Assembly (NCBI GenBank): GCA_025201365.1
Contig: JAIXMF010000086.1
Location: 1-43,067 of the forward strand
Source of the DNA: Syncephalis plumigaleata
Taxonomy: Eukaryota > Zoopagomycota > Zoopagomycetes > Zoopagales > Piptocephalidaceae
Direction: 5' to 3'
Length of the DNA: 43,067 nucleotides
Under the pieces are notes generated by a model. The model had not been told where the DNA came from. It searched no databases and saw nothing but the letters and a program-made list of their open reading frames with translations. A program made the position numbers and the translations under genes. Below are positions 1-8,008 of this stretch, piece by piece; the first letter of the stretch is position 1; every line of letters starts with the position of its first letter.

Positions 1-776
1 CGCACTGAAATGATCGCTGAAGCAGCGCGCTACCTACTACGGATGACACGGCATCACTCGCCGATGAGCATTCGGTCAACTCGCCGCGTGCACTTCTTTG
101 CATGCATTGGCACGCGATCTTAGTCGTCCATGTTCCCATTACGAGATTCAATCCACGCTAGTTCAGACAATGAACAACAAAATGATTTTGAAGCAATGGC
201 CTTGAATACCATTGCTGCAGCATTCAAACGATGCTTCTTCCGTAGAGAGCACGTAGTCTGGCGGGCCAACACACCATCTGACTCTATCTACTTGCTGGAT
301 CGTGGTACCATGGTGCTTATTGCCGATATCGATCCCACTACGTCTAATCATCAGCATCAGCATCAACATCATTCTATGAATGATCATGATGATACTCGTC
401 CACCACCACCACCATATAATAGTGCTATCAATACAATTCACGAGCATAGCACTACTAGTATTCCTAATGGACAAGACATGTACCAAATAATAATAATGGC
501 AATAGCAATACAGCTACCAGTAATCCTTTATTAGCTGTAGCGCGAGGAGAAGCCACCATTGTAGAAACAATTTTACCCGGTGCTCTTACCGGTAGTATCG
601 GTCTCGTTACTGGTCGTCCATCACCCTATCATCTCGTTACAGATTCTGATGTTACCGTATGGCGACTAACTAGTGCAGCCTATCAGCAGTTGTGTCATAC
701 TCATCCGGAAGTGGCATTATGGCTTGTCTCTTCAATTATGGCACTTCATACGGGAGATCGATTCATTCGACATTAA
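1..776 (+). CDS. C-terminal part of a probable SulP/SLC26-type anion permease with cNMP-binding domain (5' end outside window)
   Basis: The readable protein is a cyclic-nucleotide-binding-like beta barrel: IAAAFKRCFFRREHVVWRAN, then SIYLLDRGTMVL at about 200-320, and after a long insert GEATIVETILPGALTGSIGL with TGRP and TVWRLT at about 537-690, ending ALHTGDRFIRH at 776. The phrase VETILPG...GSIGLVTGRP followed by a V-W-R-L strand is typical of the C-terminal domain of fungal SulP permeases that carry a CNB module; in them it is thought to be regulatory rather than catalytic. No membrane segments are in the window, so the permease assignment rests on that similarity alone. A His-, Pro- and Asn-rich low-complexity loop (about 350-510) splits the barrel, and the reading frame changes inside it, between about 470 and 500, in an AAT microsatellite. 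This may be a very short intron, a length error in the repeat, or real damage. A stop at 121-123 directly after an AG suggests an intron ends there, but I could not find its donor. Confidence 0.5.
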
Positions 777-1666
777 CAAAATATATTAGTACGACATCAT
801 TCTTTTTAAAATTAATCATCAGTATTTTTCCATCCAATTTGCGTATTTATCCTTTAACGTTTGCTCTTATTAATAGATAACCTTGCGCATTCATTAGTAC
901 CATTATCATTGAAGTCAATATATAACATTAGTGTCAGTGTATGTAATTAATGCTCTCTATAGTACATTTGCCTTATAACCCTATTAATCGTGTTCATTAT
1001 ATGATTGCGTATACAGTATCTTAGTGTTATACATTGAACATCGTATGCTTATAAATATGATGCTTTATTAGCATTCTAAATAAAACACTATATCCATTGA
1101 CTGTATCCTCTATTGCAGCGTATCTATCAAAGTACGTAACGTAACTAACCGTAGTAGCATTTCACTGATTGTAGATGTTGCTTTGCAATGCTTACACATC
1201 ATATGTTAATTCAAGTAGTCAGAATACAGTGCATACTAGATACTTTGAAATGGATTGGTAAATTATTGATAACAATTAATAAAGTATCAACAAGTTTATT
1301 AGAAAAGTATAAGAACTCGATTCGCTCACACAACTGCCGAAATGCAATCATGATCCTTGAAGCATAAAAACCAACATTTTATTAATTGGCATAGTATTAT
1401 TTGTATCATTAGATAGAGAGAAAGAAGCTCTATTGTAATATGAATGGAAGTGATTAAGCCTACATTGAGGAATAAATGAAATTGTAAAAGTGGAAAACAT
1501 TCCGGTAATTGTGCAAGTCAGTGTATTTGTACGAGTATTATTGAGCTGTAATACAGTGTAAATAACAAATAAAATCATTTATTTGAAGGCAACATCCTTA
1601 GAATTAGTGACGAGCGCGTCTCTGCTGCTTGAGGAGCTTGAGGAGCTTGCGAATAGGTATATGTTA
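777..1666. other. Non-coding stretch with a transposon fragment
   Basis: No convincing coding frame. It holds the 3' flank of the permease gene, a fragment related to the long-TIR transposon further right (listed separately), and the 3' flank of the leftward repeat-protein gene. AATAAA-like motifs occur on both strands, as expected between convergent genes. Confidence 0.5.
830..1245. repeat. Degenerate short relative of the 3.8-5.9 kb transposon
   Basis: Bases about 830-915 resemble the left terminal repeat at about 3797-3880 in the same orientation, sharing CCTTTAAC-TTTGCTCTT and then TTAGTACCATTATCATTG, which is close to the terminal repeat read from the right end. Bases 1168-1243 match 4070-4147 in inverted orientation, sharing TAGATGTTGCTTTGCAA and CAGAATACA-GCATACTAGA. 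One similarity to a terminus and one inverted similarity to a subterminal block fit a small internally deleted (MITE-like) copy. The boundaries are approximate and no target duplication was identified. Confidence 0.45.
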
Positions 1667-2299
1667 CTACTTCTTCTTGATGGGAAGGGAAGCAAGCGGT
1701 TTAAGAACATAAGTAAGCGCTGGAACTGGATAAGCTGGGACTGGGTAAGCTGGTTTTGGATAAGCTGGGACTGGGTAAGCTGGGACTGGGTAAGCTGGGA
1801 CTGGGTAAGCTGGTTTTGGATAAGCTGGGACTGGGTAAGCTGGGACTGGGTAGTCAGGAGTTGGAGCTGGATAATCGGGAGTTGGAGCTGGATAGTCAGG
1901 AGTTGGAGCTGGATAATCAGGCGTTGGAGCTGGATAATCGGGAGTTGGAGCTGGATAATCGGGAGTTGGAGCTGGGTAGTCAGGCGTTGGAGCTGGATAA
2001 TCGGGAGTTGGAGCTGGGTAGTCAGGCGTTGGAGCTGGATAATCGGGAGTTGGAGCTGGATAGTCAGGAGCTGGATAAGCTGGGACTGGGTAATCGGGCG
2101 TTGGAGCTGGGATCGGATAAGCTGGGACCGGATAAGCTGGGACTGGATAAGCTGGTTTTGGATAAGCTGGTTTTTTCTTGTGAACCGGAGCCTTGCTCGG
2201 ATAAATGTATTTTGGCGCAGCTTCAGCTATAAAGTGGTCATTGTTAGTGACAATAGCTAGAGAAGCCGCGAGCAGGACGAGATATTTAAATGAATGCAT
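1667..2299 (-). CDS. Secreted Tyr/Pro-rich tandem-repeat protein
   Basis: A single exon of 210 residues. Residues 1-27 form a signal peptide (MHSFKYLVLLAASLAIV, then AEAAPK as a likely cleavage region). A short Lys-rich linker (KAPVHKKKPAYPKP) follows, and about 150 residues are built from two related units: a pentapeptide P-A-Y-P-V/K and a heptapeptide A-P-T-P-D-Y-P repeated about eleven times in the middle block. The tail (LTYVLKPLASLPIKKK) is non-repetitive and basic. There is no Cys, GPI signal or recognisable enzyme domain. Pro-rich proteins with evenly spaced Tyr are often extracellular matrix, adhesive or wall proteins in which Tyr can be oxidatively cross-linked; that role is an inference. 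I do not recognise a named family. The opposite strand also stays open through the repeats (about 1756-2232), but only as a by-product of the repeat periodicity. Confidence 0.8.
   Translation of the reverse strand: MHSFKYLVLLAASLAIVTNNDHFIAEAAPKYIYPSKAPVHKKKPAYPKPAYPVPAYPVPAYPIPAPTPDYPVPAYPAPDYPAPTPDYPAPTPDYPAPTPDYPAPTPDYPAPTPDYPAPTPDYPAPTPDYPAPTPDYPAPTPDYPAPTPDYPVPAYPVPAYPKPAYPVPAYPVPAYPVPAYPKPAYPVPAYPVPALTYVLKPLASLPIKKK
1715..2180 (-). repeat. 15-bp and 21-bp coding minisatellite of the Tyr/Pro protein
   Basis: Read on the + strand, units of GGGACTGGGTAAGCT type (15 bases, PAYPV) flank a central block of 21-base units with GGAGTTGGAGCTGGATAATC type sequence (APTPDYP). Neighbouring units differ by only a few bases (gag/gcg, gata/ggta), which points to recent expansion by unequal exchange or slippage. 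All units keep the frame. Confidence 0.85.
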
Positions 2300-3796
2300 T
2301 GTAAATGCTTAGACTTGCTATAAGGTGTTAGTAAACAACTACGTGTGAGAGAGAGTGATATATTGTCACTGATGCAAGATCGACACGTACAATCGTATAT
2401 TACTTGCTTCTGAAATGATGATAATGTGAAGAATGTAAGGCTAATGACTAGGTGTTTATCCTATTCAAAGGTTAGAAAAGATGCGAAGCAGATGTGATGA
2501 TGTAGTAAGTGGAAAATACACCGTATACTGACCTAGTTTTTATAGCGGATTTGCACTGCTACAAAGATCATTGGTAATACGGTATTCCAACTATACCAAC
2601 TATAATTATCTTAGTCCCTGTACTAATAATAACCAGTCTACCGTCTTTGCTCCATGGAAAGAAATCAAGTTGTATGGGCAATATTTACTTAACAGGGAAA
2701 TTGATTACACAATAACAATAGTTGTAGAGCAAGGTGGACATGCATGGTGTATGTAACACTGCTTAGTTGTATTCTTCCGCTTGTTCACCGTTACCTAACT
2801 AGTAGTATGAATGAGTGTCATCAGTGTGCTACTGGTGTAAGGGGAACCTTAAAAAATCAATTTGAGTGTATAATAATAGGTTTGTTTATCCGTTCTTATC
2901 ATCAATGATTATGGTGTCATCGACTCAAGGTCAAGAACACATATTGAACTCAATAGAATGTGTACATCTTTCTATTTCTAGATCATATCAATCTAGCAAT
3001 ACAAGTGTGTGTGCACGTATCAGTAGCCAAGCGCTCATCTAGATATTTTTACGATCTACAAAGTAAAAGGCATGACGATATGTACTTTCTCGATAATTAT
3101 TATACGTAATCACGGTCAAATAGATGTACAACAACAACAGCGGTAACAATCGCCGTGTCGTGTAATGTAACAAACTTGATTGCTCTCCTTGTAGCAATCA
3201 ATATCATGGCATCCCCACATTTCTTTCATCCATACATACAAACATACAAGCATGCGATATTATCATGAGTCAAAGTATTCAGCATGAGTGCTATCACATC
3301 ATTCTATGCATTGCGTATAGTTGTAGAGTGTGAACGAGTGCGAGATAGGACAATGTAAACAGCAAAATCCTATTGTTTTGTATCGTTCGATAAACTGGGA
3401 TTGTTGTGTTGCCTGATGTAGTACGTGCCTATCACATCGATGATACTATTATCGTCGCGTCTAATAATAACATTTACTACTACTCTTGCTAATAACAGTA
3501 ACCGTTGCTATCAGAATATGCACTAATATTCTTTTTGGTCGCTGATAATGACTGACGATAAAGACAGCGTCTAGCTCAAATAGAGTCGAGTGTTTGCTAG
3601 TGCTCCATTGTGTGCGTGTGTTGTGACTGATGTGTGCATGCTGGATCGTTGAAGGTTAACTACGCTTTCTTCACATATGGTAGCAACTTTGCGGTATTAT
3701 AGTGCGGAAATAATGTAGATATCTACATGTTGTATGATCATTTGATTGATCATATGTGGATCTTAACAGCAGCAGTAGTAGCAATAGGAGTACATG
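2300..3796. other. Intergenic DNA, no supported gene
   Basis: This is the upstream region of the Tyr/Pro protein gene (which reads left) and the left flank of the transposon. I see only short frames, none with a convincing start or domain. A small perfect inverted repeat, TATGATCA-6-TGATCATA, lies near 3730-3755. Confidence 0.5.
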
Positions 3797-4030
3797 GTTC
3801 TTCCAATCAGCTAACATCGTTAGCCTTTAACTTTTGCTCTTGTCAATAAATAGTCTTACATATTAGCTAGCATCTTTATCTTTGTTATTGTGTGAGTATG
3901 GACTCCCCCATTAGCTGATGCTTTATTCTTTGTTTAGCATTCGCCTCATGTTATTTACCACAATGCGAATGCCATTAAGGCTGCATCAAGCAATACTCTG
4001 CATAACAAGAATGTATCTGCCAAATAATAA
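3797..4030 (+). repeat. Left terminal inverted repeat of the transposon
   Basis: It pairs with 5651-5897. The strongest stretch is about 3903-3992, where nearly 90 bases match with fewer than ten differences. Outer and inner flanks are more diverged, and the right copy has an extra block of about 20 bases near its inner end. Confidence 0.8.
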
Positions 4031-4204
4031 CAATAATAATGGTACACCTAGCTTATTTTTATGCATATGTGTCTAGTATGCTCTGTATTCTGGCTGCTTG
4101 GGTTAACATATGATGTTTAAACATTTGCAAAGCAACATCTATAATGAGGTGTTTGTAAGCAACTTGTTAATAAATAAAATTCTAACGTGCTTTTAAGCAT
4201 TTTG

Positions 4205-4320
4205 CATGCTTCTGTATATAGTCATATCAAGACAATGAACGTTGACAATGAGTGTTGACACTATGCGCTATTGTTATTGAGCTAATGAACGTTGTCATTA
4301 TGCGCTATTGACACATTGTA
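4205..4320. repeat. Imperfect duplicated block inside the transposon
   Basis: Two related stretches share ATGAACGTTG, a -TGACACTATGCGCTATTG- or -TCATTATGCGCTATTG- core, and ATTG spacers. Together with the satellite at 4725-4815 they fill the part of the element where the transposase N-terminus would be expected. Confidence 0.5.
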
Positions 4321-4724
4321 ACAATCTATCAATTAACCAAAACTCAATTGCTGTTGGTTTAATCCGCCTTAATAATCTACAAAACTGATGATAACATACA
4401 CAGGTCAACAGGAATCAACAATCTATACGTGAAACAATAGCTATGGCGTGAACATAATTGTTCGCACCACAGAAGCAAATATATATACCCCTATATTTTT
4501 ATTGAAATAAAGAACAAAGAATCATCGCATTATTCAGATTGCGGCTATTATACACACTGACACGAGGGATTATTATGACGTTGGAGCAACGGTGTGTTCG
4601 CTGTCACGCGAATCACTGGTCGAGGAAGCAAGTAGAACCCCGGTGGCCTAAGGAAATAGACGATCGTTATTTGCGATATACATGATGATAGGAGGTAACG
4701 TGCAGTGATAACATTGCACACTGG

Positions 4725-4815
4725 CATATCCACGTATCGCCGTATTCACGCATTGACATATTCGCGTATTGACGTATTGACATATTGACGTATTGACATA
4801 TTGACACAATGATAT
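4725..4815. repeat. Short satellite of a TATTGACRT-type unit (about 9 bp)
   Basis: About eight tandem units of the TATTGACGTATTGACATA kind, grading into GACACAATGA units on the right. The reverse strand reads as an open frame of Asn/Ser/Met-rich residues here only because the repeat lacks stops. Confidence 0.75.
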
Positions 4816-4999
4816 CTTTGACACAATGACCTTTCAGCATACAAGCACAAGGGCATTTAGAATGCAGACATGTATTAAAGTGACTAGGTACAATTACACC
4901 ATTATACAATTGACTTGCCTTTGATGTGGTTTTACTTGCCGCGTTTTCAGTATTTACAATTTGCAAGTGTTTTTATTTTTATTTTAAACATGGATAACA

Positions 5000-5572
5000 A
5001 TGCTCATGCTGAAGAGATCATTGGAAGGACAACCAGCAAAAGCGACAGTCCTCACGTAACGTGGCGTGACACATTCAGTTGTGGGTGCTATTAGTGCCGA
5101 TGACGTTCTAAATTTCCCCATGAAGACGCCAAAGCTAGAAGCGGTCAAGAAACGCAAAACGAAAGGCGCCAAAGCGGAGGAAATACACGGACGTATCGGA
5201 ACAAGGACCACACATTTCCTAATGTTCTTACAACAGGCCATTACAGTTTTGGCCGAGAACAATATGAAGAATCGATACTTTATTATGGATAATGCGCCCA
5301 TTCACGAATCCAAAGTAGTGGCAGAACTACTAGAGCTCATTGGTCACCACTGCGCCTACCTACCGCCCTATTCACCATTTCTAAATCCTATAGAAGAATG
5401 CTGATCAAAACTCAAGGCAGACGTAAGAAGATCTGAACTATGCAAGAATGATACTATTGAGGAGCGAATAATAGAATCCAGCAAGCTTATCACAAAAAAT
5501 GACCGCATTGCTTGGATTAAACATGCTCAGACATTCTTTGACCGTTGTCTTGCAAATGAATCCAATCTGTAG
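5000..5572 (+). pseudogene. Tc1/mariner-like DDE transposase, C-terminal half, broken
   Basis: The frame reads EGQPAKATVLT, then RGVTHSVVGAIS, a basic linker (KKRKTKGAK), the second catalytic Asp in IMDNAPIHESK (5284-5316), and YLPPYSPFLNPIEE with the third acidic residue (5357-5398). The D-E spacing is 34 residues, as in Tc1/IS630 DD34E enzymes. The tail ends RCLANESNL at 5572. Two in-frame stops interrupt it: TAA at 5057-5059, where the family usually has Gln or Thr before RGV, and TGA at 5402-5404, where the family has Trp after the PIE motif. Each is one C-to-T or G-to-A change from a sense codon. The N-terminal helix-turn-helix and first Asp are absent. The protein cannot be active as it stands. 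Confidence 0.85.
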
Positions 5573-5650
5573 TCGCGTTAATAGATTCTTTTGTTAATAG
5601 TGTATACTTTCAATGTGATACGTCATCAAACCTTTGTTAACAAAAGAGCT

Positions 5651-5897
5651 TTTCATTATTTGACAGATACATTCTTAGTGCAAGGTAAATTCTAGCTATG
5701 CAGAGCGTCGTTTGATGCGGCCTTAATGGCATTCGCATTGTAGTAAATAACATGAGGCGAATGCTAAACAAAGAACACAGCATCTACTAATGGGGGATTC
5801 CACATATGCATAATGATAACGACAATGGTGCTAACTAATACGTCAATGATTTATTTATAAATACAAAAAAGGCTAACAATGCTAATCGGTTGAAGAA
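5651..5897 (-). repeat. Right terminal inverted repeat of the transposon
   Basis: Reverse complement partner of 3797-4030, with the same core (TTAATGGCATTCGCATTGTA, AACATGAGGCGAATGCTAAA) and the terminal TAATGGGGGATTCC. Outside the core the similarity continues to about 5897. Confidence 0.8.
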
Positions 5898-6884
5898 TTA
5901 TGTATTTAGAAGATATTGCTTGCGATAATAACAATCGTCTGCTCTTTTCATTGACGTCAAATTCATATCCTGATATCGATTATCAATAATGCAATAGAGC
6001 CGCATTACTCCTTTTGCAATTGCGGTGTTTTTGATAACTACACAGATAAGCAGTGACGATGATGATGTCATCATGATTATATTTAACAAATAAATAATTA
6101 GAATAGTAAAGCGACATTACTTATTACGATAGCAATTTGGATATCGTTCCTATTGCATGAGTAACAAATAGTAAATAATAATTTATTGAAGGATTCACAT
6201 GTTAAAAATAGTTAGTCGGTAAACCCTTAGCTGATCTGTTATTCTGTTTTTATCAAAGGGGAATATATCCGGGATAATAGCAGCTATGATGCCCACTGAA
6301 AATAGGATACAATCGTACGATTTCATTATTGCCAGGGGTAATTGGAACTACTTTGATGGCATTCCCCTTTTCAACACGATAGATACTCCATAGTCTTGAT
6401 GGTTTAACTTGCAATTATCGTCTATCGTAACCTACCTAAATAATCACAAGATGACATTGAAAGGAATGTTAGCAAGCTAGGTGAACTAAGACAGAATGAT
6501 ATAATTACTGGTTGACTATCGAATGTAAACGTCAAGTGTAATGGAAATCCAATTAACGTGTACGAAACTGACGTATATTTATCCCAAGCCTCTCCTTATA
6601 TTAGTTTGTTATTGCAACAACTAAAGGAAGACCCTACCTCGATTGACCTGTTGTGGGGGGATGACAAACCCCAGGAAATGAGTTGCACTTACTAAATAAT
6701 AATAATAACAATGATGCATGCTGGTTCGCATCAACATACATACATATGTACGTGTGTGTATATATAGACGTACTCAGTTAGTTAATCGAATTGAAATAAA
6801 AAAGAGTATACGCACATTAGTAGTCACCGGTGTTGTTTATCTGTTTAATTGTTTCTCCTTTTATTGATTATCGAATCATACAAT
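5898..6884. other. Intergenic DNA upstream of a secreted-protein gene
   Basis: No supported gene. Two stretches (about 6235-6395 and 6529-6696) stay open on one or both strands with protein-like composition, but they have no start codon, clear splice sites or recognisable domain. They could be relics of a decayed gene. A TATA-like run (TATATATAG) lies at about 6757-6767, some 120 bases before the ATG at 6885. Confidence 0.4.
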
Positions 6885-7760
6885 ATGTTCGCTCAAAATA
6901 CTGCCTATACTACCTTACTATTATTGCTAGCGGTTGCAAGTCATGTAGCCGAGTCAGCACCCGTCGACAATCGACTCCTTCAATCGGCGTCACTCGACTC
7001 ATTCGGTGGAATAACCACAGATGCCTGGGTACCTAAATCATCCAATCACAAGACGGATAGGAAGCCAGATCTATCGACCGCTAATAAGGATACAACGATC
7101 CCGTTGCTTGCCACACCAGTACCTAATGCACCTGTAGCTGCTGTTGCGCCTGTTGCTGTTGCACCCGTAGCTGCAACGCCAAAACCTGCCATTCCTGCCA
7201 CGCCCGTCCCTACAACGCCACCCACGATAACTATACTGCCTACTATTCCCGACTTGGCCAATCTTGATCCATCCGTTGCCACCTCTGAAGATGCGACCGT
7301 TATTGCAGATACCATGGCAGGAGAGGGATTAGACGTGGATGAGGATAGCATGAACAATAGTGATAGTATGGATGAGGAGCGTTCAGATATGCTTAAGGAG
7401 CAGCGTGTATTCTTCAATCAAGATCCTTTCTATAACCCGAATGCCCAGTTTATTATGGCAACTGCTCGGGAACGGGAAGCACGCGAAGCAGAAAGGGCCG
7501 CGATGGCACCGCATGAGGAATCCGAGTCATTCCTTGGTAATATGATGCCATCCGGTATTAGCGGTGTAGGCGGTAATTTCCTCAACTTCCTCAAGGGTGA
7601 ATCAGCTTCGCACGATCGTTATCACATCAAAGAGGCGGATACAGTGCAAGAGATGGCGCCATCGAACGCGAACACGGCAACTGAAATGCCAATGCGTCGT
7701 ATTGACATCTCAATGCCGTCAACCATGGATTGGGTAGAGGACGGTATGGAGGAGCAGTAA
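6885..7760 (+). CDS. Secreted Ala/Pro-rich protein with acidic C-terminal half
   Basis: A single exon of 291 residues. The ATG at 6885 was chosen because it starts a clean signal peptide (MFAQNTAYTTLLLLLAVAS, then VAESAPV); upstream in-frame codons are non-ATG and would bury it. After the signal come a polar segment, then a Pro/Ala/Val block with repeated VAPVA and ATP units (about residues 78-130), and an acidic stretch (DEDSMNNSDSMDEERSD). A segment rich in Arg, Glu and Ala (REREAREAERAAM) leads to a Gly-containing patch near MMPSGISGVGGNFLNFLKG. There is no Cys, transmembrane helix or enzyme motif. I do not recognise the family. It may be an extracellular or wall-associated protein; the second such gene in 6 kb suggests a secreted-protein neighbourhood, but the two are not similar beyond composition. 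Confidence 0.75.
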   Translation: MFAQNTAYTTLLLLLAVASHVAESAPVDNRLLQSASLDSFGGITTDAWVPKSSNHKTDRKPDLSTANKDTTIPLLATPVPNAPVAAVAPVAVAPVAATPKPAIPATPVPTTPPTITILPTIPDLANLDPSVATSEDATVIADTMAGEGLDVDEDSMNNSDSMDEERSDMLKEQRVFFNQDPFYNPNAQFIMATAREREAREAERAAMAPHEESESFLGNMMPSGISGVGGNFLNFLKGESASHDRYHIKEADTVQEMAPSNANTATEMPMRRIDISMPSTMDWVEDGMEEQ

Positions 7761-8008
7761 ATGTAATTTAGAGCGATATAGACGTGACATGCTCAAGCAG
7801 TCATAAGCATTGGTAAGCATTCGATAAAAGCGCAAGCTTGATTCTTCCTTAAATCAATAAAACTGTTTAATCAAGATGTACACCTACTTCAGATGACATA
7901 AGAATACGATCAAGTGTACAAGTGTCGTGTTATTAATTGAAAATGTAAGTATACTTTATTTTTACATAATAATAATAATGTGATATCTTTTATACGATAA
8001 TATGGTTG

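Larger units (their letters stand above)
3797..5897. mobile_element. Decayed Tc1/mariner-like (DDE_3/IS630-type) DNA transposon with long imperfect TIRs
   Basis: About 2.1 kb is bounded by inverted repeats of roughly 235-245 bases (3797-4030 and 5651-5897). The best-conserved core is CCCCCATTAG then TTTGTTTAGCATTCGCCTCA and ACAATGCGAATGCCATTAAG; the mirrored copy on the right starts GGAATCCCCCATTAG. Similarity continues outward to TTCTTC-AATC/GATTAGC-GTTAGCCTTT and inward to AAGAATGTATCTG-CAAATAAT. A transposase C-terminal half lies against the right repeat at 5000-5572. The left inner part (about 4150-4980) shows no transposase sequence and contains short tandem repeats, so the N-terminal half has been lost or replaced. 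Many mismatches between the two TIRs and stops in the transposase indicate an old, immobile copy. Confidence 0.8.

Noticed and set aside
1756-2232. Plus-strand open frames (LELDNRE-type and WSWIIGS-type repeats) across the Tyr/Pro gene
   Set aside because: They are shadows of the 15/21-base repeats; only the minus frame has a signal peptide and a natural start and end.
4667-4966. Minus-strand open frame of 99 residues rich in Asn, Ser, Met and Tyr
   Set aside because: It runs through the TATTGAC satellite, has no domain and lies inside the decayed transposon.
6235-6696. Open stretches with protein-like composition on both strands
   Set aside because: No start codon, no convincing splice sites, both strands open to a similar degree, and nothing recognisable; open runs of this length are expected by chance.
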